A program made the position numbers and the translations under genes. This document shows positions 25,461 to 37,301 of a stretch of DNA of 64,000 nt, one piece after another. Within the stretch, counting starts at the first letter, position 1; each line of letters opens with the position of its first letter. Location: positions 12,059,108-12,123,107 of the forward strand of contig CM054114.1 in assembly GCA_028673005.1 (NCBI GenBank). The letters run 5' to 3'. The notes below the pieces were generated by a model. It did no database searches. It worked only from the letters and a program-made list of their open reading frames with translations, and was not told where the DNA came from. The stretch comes from Tanypteryx hageni. Its lineage: Eukaryota > Arthropoda > Insecta > Odonata > Petaluridae.

Positions 25461-27229
25461 TGTATTTTATAACGTCTCGCTTGCTTTTCGTTAAATTCTC
25501 ATCTGAGCGAAAAATATTGAGAACATTGTGAAATCTCAAAGAACGCATTTGGAAACTCCGACATGGAGTACAACTTTCCAATCTTGTTTTCTTTTCCACT
25601 CGATTACCCCTCAGCAATGGAAAAATGATCCATACGTATTGCCGTATAAACATTAACATTTATTAAATTCGTTTATTTAAAAAATAGATGCAAAATATGT
25701 CAGAAAGAGATGTTGACATTGCATGTAGTATTTAATACCTGATAGCTCTATTAATTTGTTTTTCGATTTTTCTCAATTATTGATACACTATGAATTACAA
25801 ATGGTATTTATGGTATGAGAATTCCTTGGAACGACTAACATATACTGAAACATTGCCTGTCAATATAGGTAATCGATTCGGGACATCAACTTTGGGAAAC
25901 CAGCCTGCATTAGTTGTTTTGGACTTATTGTTATCACAAGTTTTGACCAAAGAACTTCATTGTTACGGATTTCTAGAAAATGTTTGTACGCCGCTCAACG
26001 ATGGCCTCTCTCCCCTTCATAACTTTCTATACTTTTCCACGCCACAGCCCCCATCCTGCGTTCCTGTCCGCCCCCCTCGTCTTCTTTTGATCATCCCAAT
26101 GGATATATAGATCTCTCTCTCTCTCGTAAAACACCAGTCCTCTTAACAAGCTCCCCCTTCCATATCCCCGCTCAACTTTCCTGTCGAGATTTGGTAGCCT
26201 AGTGCCGTGTTAGTCAAATCATAGGTCGGTGCGTCGGCTAATGACAAATATCCTCGATAACTAACATTTCATCTCAAATTATATGCTGTCTAGTCACGTT
26301 AAAATATTCAAACGATTGATCTCTTATGGGACATATAGGCACGCCGAGAGGTTTCATTGCGTGTTTCCTGCTCACGTTCTGTCCATCTCCTTTCACAGCA
26401 AAGCCCACCCCATCCCAACACATCGCCCTACTTCATGAGAAAAGTCCCACTGACCTCTTTCGAGTCTGCTTCATTGCACGGCACAATCTATGAAATTTAT
26501 AACCTATTTGTCGAGTTGTCGCTGAATTTGTCAACGGTTGATTTAAAATATTTATTAATTATTAAAGATTGATCATTTTGTTATATTTATTTGCCCCTCA
26601 AGAACTGAAAACTCTATTCGTTCTACAATTCACTTCTCGTTGAATTAATGTGTACTTCCTGGGCGAGTTTCGCGTTTGACACTTTCGGACGAGAACATCA
26701 AGAGGGTTTTTCTGATGTGGGGGAAAAATTCTAGAATCGGTCTTTATTTCATTGATTATTATTCTTAACTTCCAAGTTATTTTTTAAATGTGGGATGCTT
26801 TAGGACCATTGGTTGCATATTTAACACATTAATTTTTCGTTTGGTAACAAAAGTATGAATTTCAAATCATGTCATCAAGTAAATTTCTAGTCCTGTTGGT
26901 AGAAACTTTGTCAAGAAATAACATACGCTTCTCATATTTAAATTGTGCATTCAAGCAAGCATTTGTAAGCGTAATTAATCGTTCGCGATACCACAACTGC
27001 TCAAGGACAGACCAAGTCTCGATTAGTCAGAAATTTACTTCTAAATTATGTCCCCAGATTTCTTTTATTCTTAAGATAATGTCCCGAATTGCTTCACACA
27101 TGGTGTCACACAGACGTTAACTCATTTCGCTTAATCCGGAGCGTCCTTAAGGGCGTCAACGTTCCGGATTAAATTAAAATTGAAACTTCCTCCTAATGGA
27201 AAACGCGCGTTCCCCTTGTGCTTCTTCTA
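25461..27229. other. No gene recognised
   Basis: AT-rich, with uninformative short frames (25790-26110, 26869-27120). Confidence 0.5.
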
Positions 27230-27780
27230 GTCTTGCTACGTCTTTTTCTTTCTTCCCCTCCTCCCTTCCAGCCCTCATCCTTTCCACCCCTCTTCCCCTC
27301 CATCCCTCCTCCCTTTCATCCCTCCTCTTTTCCACCCCTCCCCCATCCCCTCTCCCATATCCCCGCGTCTAATCCCCTCGCTCGCCGCTTTAATCTTGAT
27401 CTTCCACCCCCTTCCCCTCCTGTACCGCATACCTTTCAACCCCCTCCTCGCTCTCGTATAATCGCCTTCCCCTCCCTCCCTCCCACTCCCCCTCATTGCC
27501 CCCCCTTCCCGCCCCTTATCAACGCCGCTTTTACTTTGCCCCGCAGATCTCTGATTTCCACCCTTTCACTTCTCATCTTCTCAATATCTGACACGGCCCG
27601 CTTCCTCTCCTTTCTGCCTCTCTCTCTCCACCCTCTCCCACTGCCTCTCTCTCTCTAATCCCCGCCTCTCACTCCCTTTTCCACCTCATGGCTCTGACCT
27701 CCCTCGCCTCTTTCCTCCCTTGCCTTCTCCCGCCCTTTTCCCGCCCTTCTCTTTCTACCCCTGCTTACACCTACTCTCTC
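27230..27780 (+). repeat. Pyrimidine-rich tract
   Basis: Long C/T-rich sequence with CCTCCCTCC and CTCTCTC phrases and no fixed period. No gene is seen; the open frames have no recognisable protein. Confidence 0.7.
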
Positions 27781-27784
27781 CTCT

Positions 27785-28205
27785 CTCTTTATGTATGGAT
27801 AGATTTAGTGCATCTCTGTAGGTTTCACAGGTTTATACACCCCCCTTCTTGTGCGGGTGTTTTCCTGTAGTGTATCTATTTGACCATTTCAGTTTCTTTA
27901 TTTTCTTTTCTTTCCTTTTACCTTTCTTCTTTTACTGCTGTATTTTATGTAGAGAACTTCAGTAGATGACGGAGGTCCACGCATCTCCTTCCTGTGCGGG
28001 TGTTATCATGAAGTGCATTTATTTGTTATTTTTCTCTATTTCTTTCTTCTATTTTTCTTTTTCGCCTATACTCTTTTATTGCATGTATTTTTATGTATGA
28101 TCATCCTATATATTATTGTGCAACATATGATGATTTGTTTAGTGAACTTTAGTAAGTTTCGCAGGTTTTTCACATCCCCTTCTATGTGGGTGTTTTCCTG
28201 CAGTG
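27785..28205. repeat. Dispersed repeat, copy 2 (empty site) with a partial third copy
   Basis: 27949-28205 repeats the order of the 22773-23385 repeat without the MITE. A shorter piece ending TGTGCGGGTGTTTTCCTGTAGTG (about 27785-27875) is a third, 3'-end copy directly upstream. Confidence 0.7.
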
Positions 28206-29029
28206 TTTTTTTGTTATTAATCTTCATCCTCCCTCTCCTTCAGCCCTTATCCCGTAGTTCACATTTATTTTTTCCCATATGTACTCTAAATACTATGTAC
28301 TTCAAGTTTACTATAAAAGTATTCTAGCCTTGCGCAGATTTTTCGCTCTCCTGGTCTAATTACGTGGCCGTCCGTTACTTTCGCTCACATCTAACATTTT
28401 AATGGTCCAAGTTAAAACTTATAAGCGTCTCTTTGTACTTTGTAAATCCCGCTGATAGGCAGATTAATATTTATATGAATTGAAGGACTTTCTCTTGGCC
28501 AGCCATATGATTTATTAGTTATTATTTCAGTCATATTTCTTTGATAATGATAGGCGTTTTCTTTTTTGACGTCAAATTTTGGCTCCATTATTATCATCAT
28601 AGAAATAAGTATCAATATTTCCAAGTATTTATTTGTTGCTACGGATTTCCCGATTCAGTTCAATCGTTTCTATCGACCAGTTTTTTATGAAGTGTTTTTC
28701 CTATCTTATAGTCATTTTTATTATCGCTGAAATAACGTTCCATTTGAAGCAGTTCTGTTCATCCTCCATCTCGCCAATAAACATTAATTTTCCTTTCTCT
28801 GTCGTCTCCGATTCCTTCGAAACGAGTTTTAAGCTAAATTCGCGTGACACGCATTTATGGCTGCTCATACGGGCATATCAAAAACATTTTTAAGCGACGC
28901 ATTAACTACTTTTATTTTAACATCGCGTGACGTTCATACATTTATGGTGGTACATAGTCTTTCAAAACGCAATATAAAAGTTGCTTAAAAGTTTTCCTTA
29001 ATAATCTCGCTACGTCTTGCTTGTTCCGG
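28206..29029. other. No feature recognised
   Basis: AT-rich; nothing supported. Confidence 0.5.
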
Positions 29030-29500
29030 CACGCACTCCATCACGCCCGTCTATGACGCTGCATTCCTCCGAGGCGGTGCTCCCTTACCCCGTCCCCCAT
29101 CCCTCTCACCCCCCGCTTACCACCGCCCCATTCAGCCTCCCCCCTCTCCCTCCACCCTCCCCAGACACTCTCGCCCTCAATCTCCTCTCTTCACCACCGC
29201 CCCTCGCATGCAGCCTCCCCACACACAGCATCCCATTTCCCTTCTCCACCTCCTCTCGTGCCATGTCTCTCGATCTCAGACGCCTTCGCTAAAACCCTCG
29301 CTCAAAAGAGCCGATATCCCTTCGCAACACTTTGTAGCAGTTTTCTTTATCTTCTAACTCGACACATCTAAGACTCTTTACGCCTCTTAAGATGCTCGAA
29401 TGCTCTCTTGCCCTGATCTCCCCCTTCCCTCCCCTCGTCCCCTGTCCCTCCTTTCCCTTCTACCCACAACCTCCCGCGGTTCTTCTCCCTTGTTCTCTGC
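29030..29500 (+). repeat. Pyrimidine-rich tract
   Basis: C-rich and T-rich, with CCCCGTCCCCC and CCTCTCACCCCCC phrases to ~29290 and another run at 29420-29470. No recognised product. Confidence 0.6.
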
Positions 29501-30321
29501 GAGAATATTAGTTGAACTTTTTGACGCGATCCCTAGTTTACGCTGTCGTCGACTTAGATAACGAATAATTATACCCTAGTTTCAACATATCTCAACAATT
29601 TATTTTAAGACTTTCGTCGAAAAAATGAGTGAGCCACTTTGGAAAATGGTTAAGTTTTCATAAACAAATAAAGGAGAATTAATGTTTTTCTCATGAAGCC
29701 TGACCAAGAGGAAATTTTCTATTCGCTAAATTTTCTACCGTAAGATGATTGACTAAATGGAATATATTTTAGACACGGTGTCTGCGTCTTAGAAAATGGA
29801 GTCCAGTATCAGTCTGCGAAGGGATTCTGAGAGTTGCAACTCCAATAGATACTCGTTATTCTTGCGTTAGAATTATAAAAATGAAGATTTTAGATTTCTA
29901 CTATCGTGTATCATTAAAATCTGGTTAAAATAGTTTTTTCTTAAACGACCATGAAATAAATGCCTTTTTGGTTGTCACTTTGAATGCCACTCGAAAAATG
30001 ACGTAAATATTGCCTGTACGGTTAAAAATTGATCAGAATAAGGAGAGAGAATAAATATAATCGAAATGCTTTAAAAAATAAGTATTTAAAAAATAATAGT
30101 TGCGCTCCATTATGCTTTGAAAATATCCGATAGTAACTGTAATACTTAGCTCGTTCATGAATACATTAGTAATACCTTCAATTTTATAGAGATAACTTCC
30201 TCTAAATACCGTATCAATTGCTTATGCAGTCGATAAACGCAAAACATATTTCCTAAAACATCGCGAGGTTAAAATCGCGATGATCCTGTCTTTTATAATG
30301 ATGGTCCAAGCGAGTTCGATG
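29501..30321. other. No feature recognised
   Basis: AT-rich; nothing supported. Confidence 0.5.
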
Positions 30322-30329
30322 TTGTAGAA

Positions 30330-30906
30330 CAGGGGTCACCAAACCTTTTACTGAAAGGGCCACATGAGGGTTTATGATCCACTGTGCGGGCCACATACGG
30401 CATTTCAAACGACTGATCGGGCCGTGTGAAAATTTCAAAGAACAAGTTTTGAGGATTTTTTTCAATTCTGTAATTTGCAATTCGCTTATATTAAAAGTAG
30501 ATTTCAACCACGAACTCGGAAAATGTCGTTTAGATATCATAAATGATATCTAATGAATACTCTAGCTGATAAGGCTGGCCAGGATAAATCACTGCGCGGG
30601 ACGCAGTTTGGGAACCACGCCCAACCTACGGCCTGCGGGCAGGATGCGGCCCGCGAAGAGTTTTTCTGCCGTCCGCGAGGATGTGATGAAATATTTATCC
30701 TAAAAATTTAACACACAAATGCATACGTTTTTATGATAAAACTTTTTTAATGCTGAAATGTTAGCCATAAAAATCTTATCTTAGAACATATAGATAACTT
30801 CCAATTTAATCTCTAATCCGGCCCGCCGAAGAATTGGCAACTTCCAATGCGGCCCGCCGAAGGATTCGCAACCACCAATGCCAGTAAAAAAGTTTGGGCA
30901 CCACTG
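30330..30906. mobile_element. hAT MITE, apparently chimeric
   Basis: 577 bp with a perfect 8-bp target duplication TTGTAGAA (30322-30329 and 30907-30914). Left end CAGGGGTCACCAAACC, right end GTTTGGGCACCACTG. The right half (30612-30906) is, in reverse orientation, the same family as the MITE at 555, including GGCCCGCCGAAG repeats. The left part carries different GGGCCACAT repeats. Confidence 0.85.
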
Positions 30907-31269
30907 TTGTAGAACATCGAGCCAGGTGGTTATTTACAACATCAATGGATTATGGACTTTGTATTCCCCCACAAATCTATGAGGTTCAGTTGCTAATAGG
31001 TGTACATTGATTAAAAGAAAAGCGGCTGTCATCCTTATGAGAGGATAGTCTGGAGGATAACGTTTCGATCGAGGCGAACAAGCGAGAGATTGAGAGATAG
31101 TGCAGGGAAAAGGGGGGAAAGAAGGGTCGGACATTTCAATTTGAGGAATACCTAAGGTGACGCGACGTGAGGCAAAGTGGCAAGAGATTAGGACCCATTC
31201 GATGCCTTCGAAGCGCACCAGGCGGGATGAATTGAAATATTCCGCTGAGGACCCTAGGAAGGAATAAGG

Positions 31270-31600
31270 GAATTCACGTGCGATGAAAATATAAGGATTT
31301 GGTAGGTGGGGGAGGCGGGAGTGGGGAGAAAGAGGGGCGGTTCGGAGGAGGGAGAAAAGAAAGAAGGGTGGGGGAGAACAGGTAAAAACGGGGAGGAGAG
31401 AGCGAGGAAAGAAGGGACGACGACGGCTGAGAACGCCGCCGTCTTCAAGGCTCGACTTTCCTGCTTCCCCCTCCCCTTTTCTCCCACCCCCTTCCCAACT
31501 CGCCCCTTCTCCCCTCGTGCCTTACACCCTGACCTCCTCCACCTCCTCTCCTCGCCTTCCCCCTCCCCACGCACCTTCTCGTCTCTCGCAAAAACAAAGG
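31270..31600. repeat. Purine tract followed by pyrimidine tract
   Basis: GGGGAGAAAG-like purine sequence (31310-31420) switches to CCCCTTTTCTCCC-like pyrimidine sequence (31450-31585). No gene is seen. Confidence 0.6.
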
Positions 31601-31859
31601 CTCAACCCTTCGGAAATAATTACATTTTCAGCCCCGTCGGGCGAGAGTGTGTTTTTAAAAAATCGTTTAGAGAGAAAGGAGGTGGAAAAGGGAGGAGGGA
31701 GGAGTGGAGATCGTGTGGAAAGAAGTTTGAGATGGGTGGAACAAGAGTGTGTCCTTTTTATTTTAGGAGGTAGAACGACGACAAGGCAAAGGAAGCTGGT
31801 TCTTCTTGTCTTTGTGCCGTGCGCGCACCCGGGTTCTTTTCCGCGTAGAGGCGTGTTCA

Positions 31860-32065
31860 GATGAAGGAAGAGAGGATGGAGGGGGAGGGAGGAAGAAAGA
31901 GGGGAGGGAGGGAGGAAGAGAGGAGGGGGGAAGAGAGGAGGGAGGAAGAGAGGAGGGAGGAAGAGAGGAGGGAGGAAGAGAGGAGGGAGGAAGAGAGGAG
32001 GGAGGAAGAGATGAGGAAGGAAGAGATGAGGGAGGAATATAGGAGGGAGGGAGAGAGGAGGGAGG
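31860..32065 (+). repeat. Purine minisatellite (AGGAGGGAGGAAGAG)n
   Basis: Repeats of GAGAGGAGGGAGGAA with a period of about 15 bases, roughly a dozen copies, almost pure purine on +. Repeat-derived open frames only. Confidence 0.9.
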
Positions 32066-32764
32066 GGTATTAAGGCGTGTAACATGAGGAGAGGAGGTTA
32101 AGGAAGTAGAAGGAAAGAGGGCTCTGGCTTATATTAATTATAAAATTAACGGATTGTAAGATCTCTTAGGCGGCAAATTGGTTTAAGGTTTCGGCAAATG
32201 GGTGCTTTAAGATTTAAATTAGGCGTTATCGAGGCGTGAGGTAATTAATTTCCCGCCAATGTTGGTTTTCAAAAATGCTTTGTCTTATTCTCTTGTTTCC
32301 TTCCATGGCATTACTTCGGTACTTGCTTTTATGGTTAAATTTCCTCGGCGTCCAATGAATTCGCCCCTCTCATAAATGTATTCATTTCATTGTTTCCTAA
32401 TGTGTCCTGAAGGTGCGTGGGAATATATTGAAAGCAGCGCGTAACAATTTTCAATCGGACGCTTATAACACGTGAAGTTAGTTATTTATTCAAATGAAAG
32501 AGAAAATGGAGCCGAATTTTCAGCTCGAACGATTATAAATGAAATTCGATATTCACCACAGATGTAGAAATTTGGATAAAATTCATTAAGGCACTCGTTT
32601 TTTATCAGTGGGGTTTTGCTGTGGGAATGATATACGAACATTCCATCAACGGATTTTAACTGATTCATAACTCTGGAACGCTTTATAAGTGTAAAATGTG
32701 AACAACGAGAAGCATATGCGAATTAATTACGATGTTGACATTAGTGTTTCGAGGCAGTGCTTAA
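32066..32764. other. No feature recognised
   Basis: AT-rich; nothing supported. Confidence 0.5.
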
Positions 32765-32830
32765 TGCAGTGGTTCTCAACCTGGGTGCCCCGGCACACTG
32801 GGGCGCCGCAGCTGATTTTTAGGGGTGCCG
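32765..32830. mobile_element. hAT MITE end (single)
   Basis: GCAGTGGTTCTCAACCTGGG followed by GCCCCGGCACACTGGGGC and GGGTGCCGCGC, a common hAT end. No matching right end was seen, so it is a fragment. Confidence 0.55.
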
Positions 32831-34576
32831 CGCTATAAAAAATTACTTAGGAGAGAACGCGAAAATATTTGGATGGTTTTTATCTCAAAAGAAGAAATAT
32901 GACATCGGAAATACCTTCTCTCGCTGTTTTTCCCCGCTTCTCCTCGAATTCCGAACTTTCTCAACAAAGTTAATTCTTTAATTTTGGTCATTAATGCCAT
33001 GACTCGCTTCGGGCTGTTATTTAGGAGCATACAATGAAAGTCTTGTATCGCCCAAACTGACACGAATATTAATTAATTCTTTATAATTACCGAGGGAAAT
33101 AAAAATAGTTTCAATTTAACAAGCTTCCGGAAGTTATAAAAGTGTTTCAAGATACATAATTTTCTCCAATAATAAAATCAAATGATGATAATATCCCATG
33201 AAAACTATGGTAATAATTATTTTTCCGAAATTAGTTCATCTTAATCTTGGTTTATTTTCCAAAAGCTTTTGGCGAAATTTTGATTTTGGTATAAATATCT
33301 GTTTTTAAATTTTCCATTATATAAATAAAATTATTAAGTTGACGTATTATAAAAATTTGTCTCAGGAAATAGTAGAATTCCGTTTATCCGAGTGTATCGC
33401 GTAAATGTGATTTCCCTTTGGCCGTCCTTTTGTGATGCAACGAATATTCAAATGGACATCGTAATGTACGCATTCGAAGATTTAGAAATAGCAGAAAACC
33501 AACTAATTAATTGGGCCTAGTATCTGATAAATACAAATCGTATTTAAACAAACTGAAGATAAAAACGAACTGTTGCAATATCCAAGACTTAGCAATAAAA
33601 ACTGGGAAATTCCCAGAAAACCGAGATTGCCAAATATTATAGTATTCACTTATAAGAGGCTAATGGAAAACGTTATACTAAAAGCACTTTAATTTGAAAT
33701 GTGTACGCACAGCCGATGTTTCACCATAGGCCACTGTCAAGGATCAACTCAAAAACTGTATAGCGTTTTCTTCCACATTCCACGGACCAAATGCAACCAC
33801 GCTACGAGACTCAATAAATCTGGAAATGGAGTGTATAATTGTTTAAGATTTGTCCTCGATCACTAAACGGTAAACTTAAATACTGAATGACACTAACTAG
33901 CAACAAGAGAAAAAAGTAGTTAGTCTCTCAAGAGATAATACCAGGAATGTTTTCCGATATGAAATACTATATTTTTGGTAAAACTGGTCTGTATGAAGAG
34001 TAATTTTAGCACGCCAATTTCAACTGCCATATGACAACTTCTCTGAGCAGTAATTAATAACTAATTTTGGAGAATATGGGAAAGTTTAGTTTTGGAAAGA
34101 ATTCATCCTTAACAGTTAATGAGGATATTTAGGGATTCGCAAGGAAGAAAAGGGAGGGAGACATAGTAAAAGATGATACAGAGAGTAACAGGTGCAAATA
34201 TAGAAAAGAAAAGAACTCTTTTAAGCATTTAAAAGAAAATATATACTTTTTTAATTTAAGAATATAAACGCACAGAGGTTTTCTATGCGTATCTCTCTCT
34301 CCCTCTCCTTTGTAAATATCTAAGTAATTTATCTACGTTAATTTACGGCTAAGGAGGAATTCTTTCCACAGTCACTAAGAAAGATGATACGCTATGAAAA
34401 AACATGTACCTCTTCTGTAAACAAGAGAATAAGATAAAGTTACGGTCTCAAAAATAACAAAACATTTAGTTTAACTCTGGAATGTTTGTCTTTTAGGCAC
34501 GTGGTTACTAAGCTTTCGCCTGAAAGACTACGGATAATTAGATATTTATTTTCCAACATGCAACTTTATATTAATA
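32831..34576. other. No gene recognised
   Basis: Strongly AT-rich, short frames only. The first part may be the interior of the hAT fragment whose end is at 32765. Confidence 0.45.
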
Positions 34577-34586
34577 CAATGTATTA

Positions 34587-34687
34587 TTTATCATCGGTGG
34601 GAAAACTCCTTAAGCCATAAAAGTTTATAATAAACTGGGTTTATTATAAACTTTTATGGCATTAGGAGTTTTCCCACCGATGATAAA
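34587..34687. repeat. 101-bp near-perfect palindrome
   Basis: 48-base arms starting TTTATCATCGGTGGGAAAAC and ending with the complement, 46 of 48 paired, around a 5-base loop CTGGG (34635-34639). An 11-bp direct repeat CAATGTATTAT lies at 34577-34587 and 34722-34732, so it sits in a ~134-bp insertion. Confidence 0.92.
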
Positions 34688-34778
34688 TCGAGCCATAAGT
34701 TAATCAAGCCACCAACCTTTGCAATGTATTATGTATAAACAAAACGTTATTTTTTGGTAAATTAATTATTAATTGGTT

Positions 34779-34960
34779 TTATTTCATCAGAAAAATCCAC
34801 CCACAAGTTCCATGGTCTTCTTCAAACATTGCCTTCGAACATTTGGTACAGTAACATCTCGTCGCTCTCCTCTTAAGAATTTGGCAAAATCGACAAAATT
34901 GACTCGTTCTTAGGTTCAGCCTCGGGCTCTCGTGGAGAGATTTACAAATTCCAGTTGACA
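34779..34960 (-). pseudogene. Possible piggyBac transposase C-terminal zinc domain remnant
   Basis: The - strand frame ends with SQFCRFCQILKRRATRCYC and TKCSKAMFEEDHG, a CxxC...CxCxxC pattern like the C-terminal cysteine domain of piggyBac transposases. No other transposase part was recognised beside it, so it could be another zinc-domain fragment. Confidence 0.35.
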
Positions 34961-35490
34961 GAAAGTGGATGCTTCTTTTTAAAAAGACTAAGATTATTGA
35001 ATTGCCAAAGTTATTATAATTTGTTGAATCAATTCCCATTAGTAATGCATATGTAGAAAGTTTTTTCTATAATAAACAGTACATGGAGTGATGAGAGAAA
35101 TAAAAACTATTGATCTCGTAAAAGCTAAATTAATGGTTAAACGTGAACTTAATTTTGCTTAAGCTTTTCAGAATATATATTGAAAAAAGAACAAAATGAT
35201 GTTCTAAAAGCGACCTTGAGTGAGAAAAAATATGAATTTAAGAATAAAAAAAATACTAATTTTATTTTAAGATTTTTCTATTATTAAATATCTTAATTTA
35301 TAAGAAACAACATTTCATTGTTCAAATTTTATATCATAACTTATGATTAACGTTTTCATTATATATCTTTTTTAAATATAATTATATTTAAAATCAAAAT
35401 TCATGTGTGTCGAAATTATATAAAAATGCATTTATTTCTATACTAACATGAGTTTTTATTATTCATTCAAGAAACCCTTGTTCCATTTAT
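34961..35490. other. No feature recognised
   Basis: Very AT-rich (long A/T runs) up to the TTAA of the piggyBac element. Confidence 0.5.
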
Positions 35491-35819
35491 TTAACACTAG
35501 AACCCCGGGACCGTGGCCCATACCTAAAACCCCGGAACCGGTCACTTTGACCGGTCGTATTTATTCTTTCTTTTCTTTTTGTGGTTTTCTTGCCTTGAAT
35601 GTCTTAGTTTCAATATAAACTTACAATTTTTGTTTTCAGCAATACCATTTTACCTAATATTAGTGGTTTACACCTTGGTGGCCTATTCTTTTGGCGCAGG
35701 ATTTTAAAATCTAATGCTTGGTTCAACGAATTTAATGAGTGCATTTGGAGGATGGAAACATTTTCTACTCGGTAAGTAATAATTAGGTAAGTATCCAATG
35801 AAATATCTCTATTAGTGCT

Positions 35820-37186
35820 CTATTGTACAGTGCTTGTTTCATTGTAATTTACAGAGATAACGATCTCTTTTACTACTCCTGTGCATGAGCCGCACACCCG
35901 CTTTTGGCAGGTATTGCAGAGATAGGTCGTTTTGTTTTCTTTGCAGCGTCCGACCTGACACGTCCTTCTCTTCCTTCCTGGTAATTCCTGGCTACTACCA
36001 ACATCGTCGTATGGACCAACGATCAGTCTTCCTGGTCTAGCTTCTACAGTGGCTGCCCTCAACTCGTCTGTAAGTTGTAGGATGAAGTTGCGCCTACAAA
36101 GTTTCTTCCCTGTGACTTCTTGAAACACGATCCAGGAATTGATCACCGCTATATCAAGGATATTGTACAATACGGGCCATCTTCGAGTTCCACTGCGTAC
36201 AAAATATTTTCTACACATTTGGTCTGCAACATCAAGACTTCGTTTTGTTGTAAAATGAAACAGATTCTGGTAACTTCTTGTGAGTGCCTCCAATCAATGT
36301 CTTTATGCATGGTGCTAAGTATCAGCACATTCTTGTTTACTTTCCCCTGGTAAACTGTCAGTGTCGCATCATTTGTTGTAAAAAGCGTTGTTTTATACAA
36401 GGGTGCACGCATCTCTTTCACTACTGCAGGTATTTCTCTTCTAACTCGGTTTATAGTTCCAACGAGGGAGGTGTTACAATTATTTAGTCTTTTAGCAAGC
36501 TTGAGCGATGTAAAAAATTATCAGTTGTAATGTTTCGCCCTTTGTGTAGGTATCGTTCTGTCAACTTCATTACAACGTATTCTGGCAGTGATTCATCTTG
36601 TGGTCGGCTCTCATCCTTACCCAGATAAGGAAAGCCATGACAAACGTACTTTGAATCCACATCTGCTAATAGCCAAAACTTGATACCGAATTTATCCGGC
36701 TTGTTTGCCATATATTGCAGGAATGAGCAACGACACTTTGTCGGGTACAACTGCTCGTCGACAGTGAGAAAAGTCCCCGGCACGTAGCATAAGTAGCAGT
36801 TTTCTGTGAATTTATTCCAAGTGCGTGATGCGAGCGCAAATGTGTCTTTTTGCAGGCGCTGTGATCGGGATGAGTTATTGTCTTAGCGAATATAATGCAT
36901 TATTTCAGCAAAACGGTCTCTACTCATTGTTTCTCCAAACACGCCTGGACCCCACTTCTTGGACCACATCTCAGCAAGCTCCAGAGACCTGGCACCGAGT
37001 GCACCGCGTATGTACAGGAGAGCAAAAAATGCGTCCAACTCATCAAGCGAAACACACCTGGAGTCATTGCCGAGCTGCCTCCGAGCCTCTGCCTGCATAC
37101 AGTGCTGCATATGACGTACCATGGACTCATCAATTAAAAGTCTCCAAGAGCTCAAGACACTGCTATCTTTTACGTGCCGTTTCCCA
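35820..37186 (-). pseudogene. piggyBac transposase, main body (broken)
   Basis: Encodes the DDD transposase body from SSWRLLIDES (37155 side) through LLYIRGALGAR, the block holding the first catalytic aspartate (VPGTFLTVDEQL), the second (ITTDNF) and the third (NILDIAVINS), then a cysteine-rich C-terminal zinc domain with CQVGRCKENKTTYLCNTC and CGSCTG. The three catalytic aspartates are present. The frame is broken at least three times: near 36860-36883, at a stop after LLKD at 36484, and near 36250-36290. It cannot make an active enzyme as it stands. The cysteine pattern fits the piggyBac C-terminal domain that binds the element ends. Confidence 0.9.
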
Positions 37187-37192
37187 CAAAAT

Positions 37193-37210
37193 TGGGGGCT
37201 CGTCCGGGAT
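37193..37210 (+). other. Primer binding site, tRNA-Pro type
   Basis: TGGGGGCTCGTCCGGGAT, 18 bases starting with the invariant TGG. It matches, from memory, the proline-tRNA primer site known from murine leukaemia virus. It marks the start of the internal region of the retrotransposon. The identity of the primer tRNA in this host is inferred. Confidence 0.8.
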
Positions 37211-37301
37211 GCGGGTCTACAGAGGATAAGTTAAGGAAGCTTAAAAGAAGAGAGTGAGTGCGCGTGGGGAAGCCGCGCGAGAACACTTATCTGAAGGAGG
37301 T

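Noticed and set aside
31522..32085. 187-codon - strand frame rich in LFLPPLFLPP
   Set aside because: Reverse of a purine minisatellite, not a protein.
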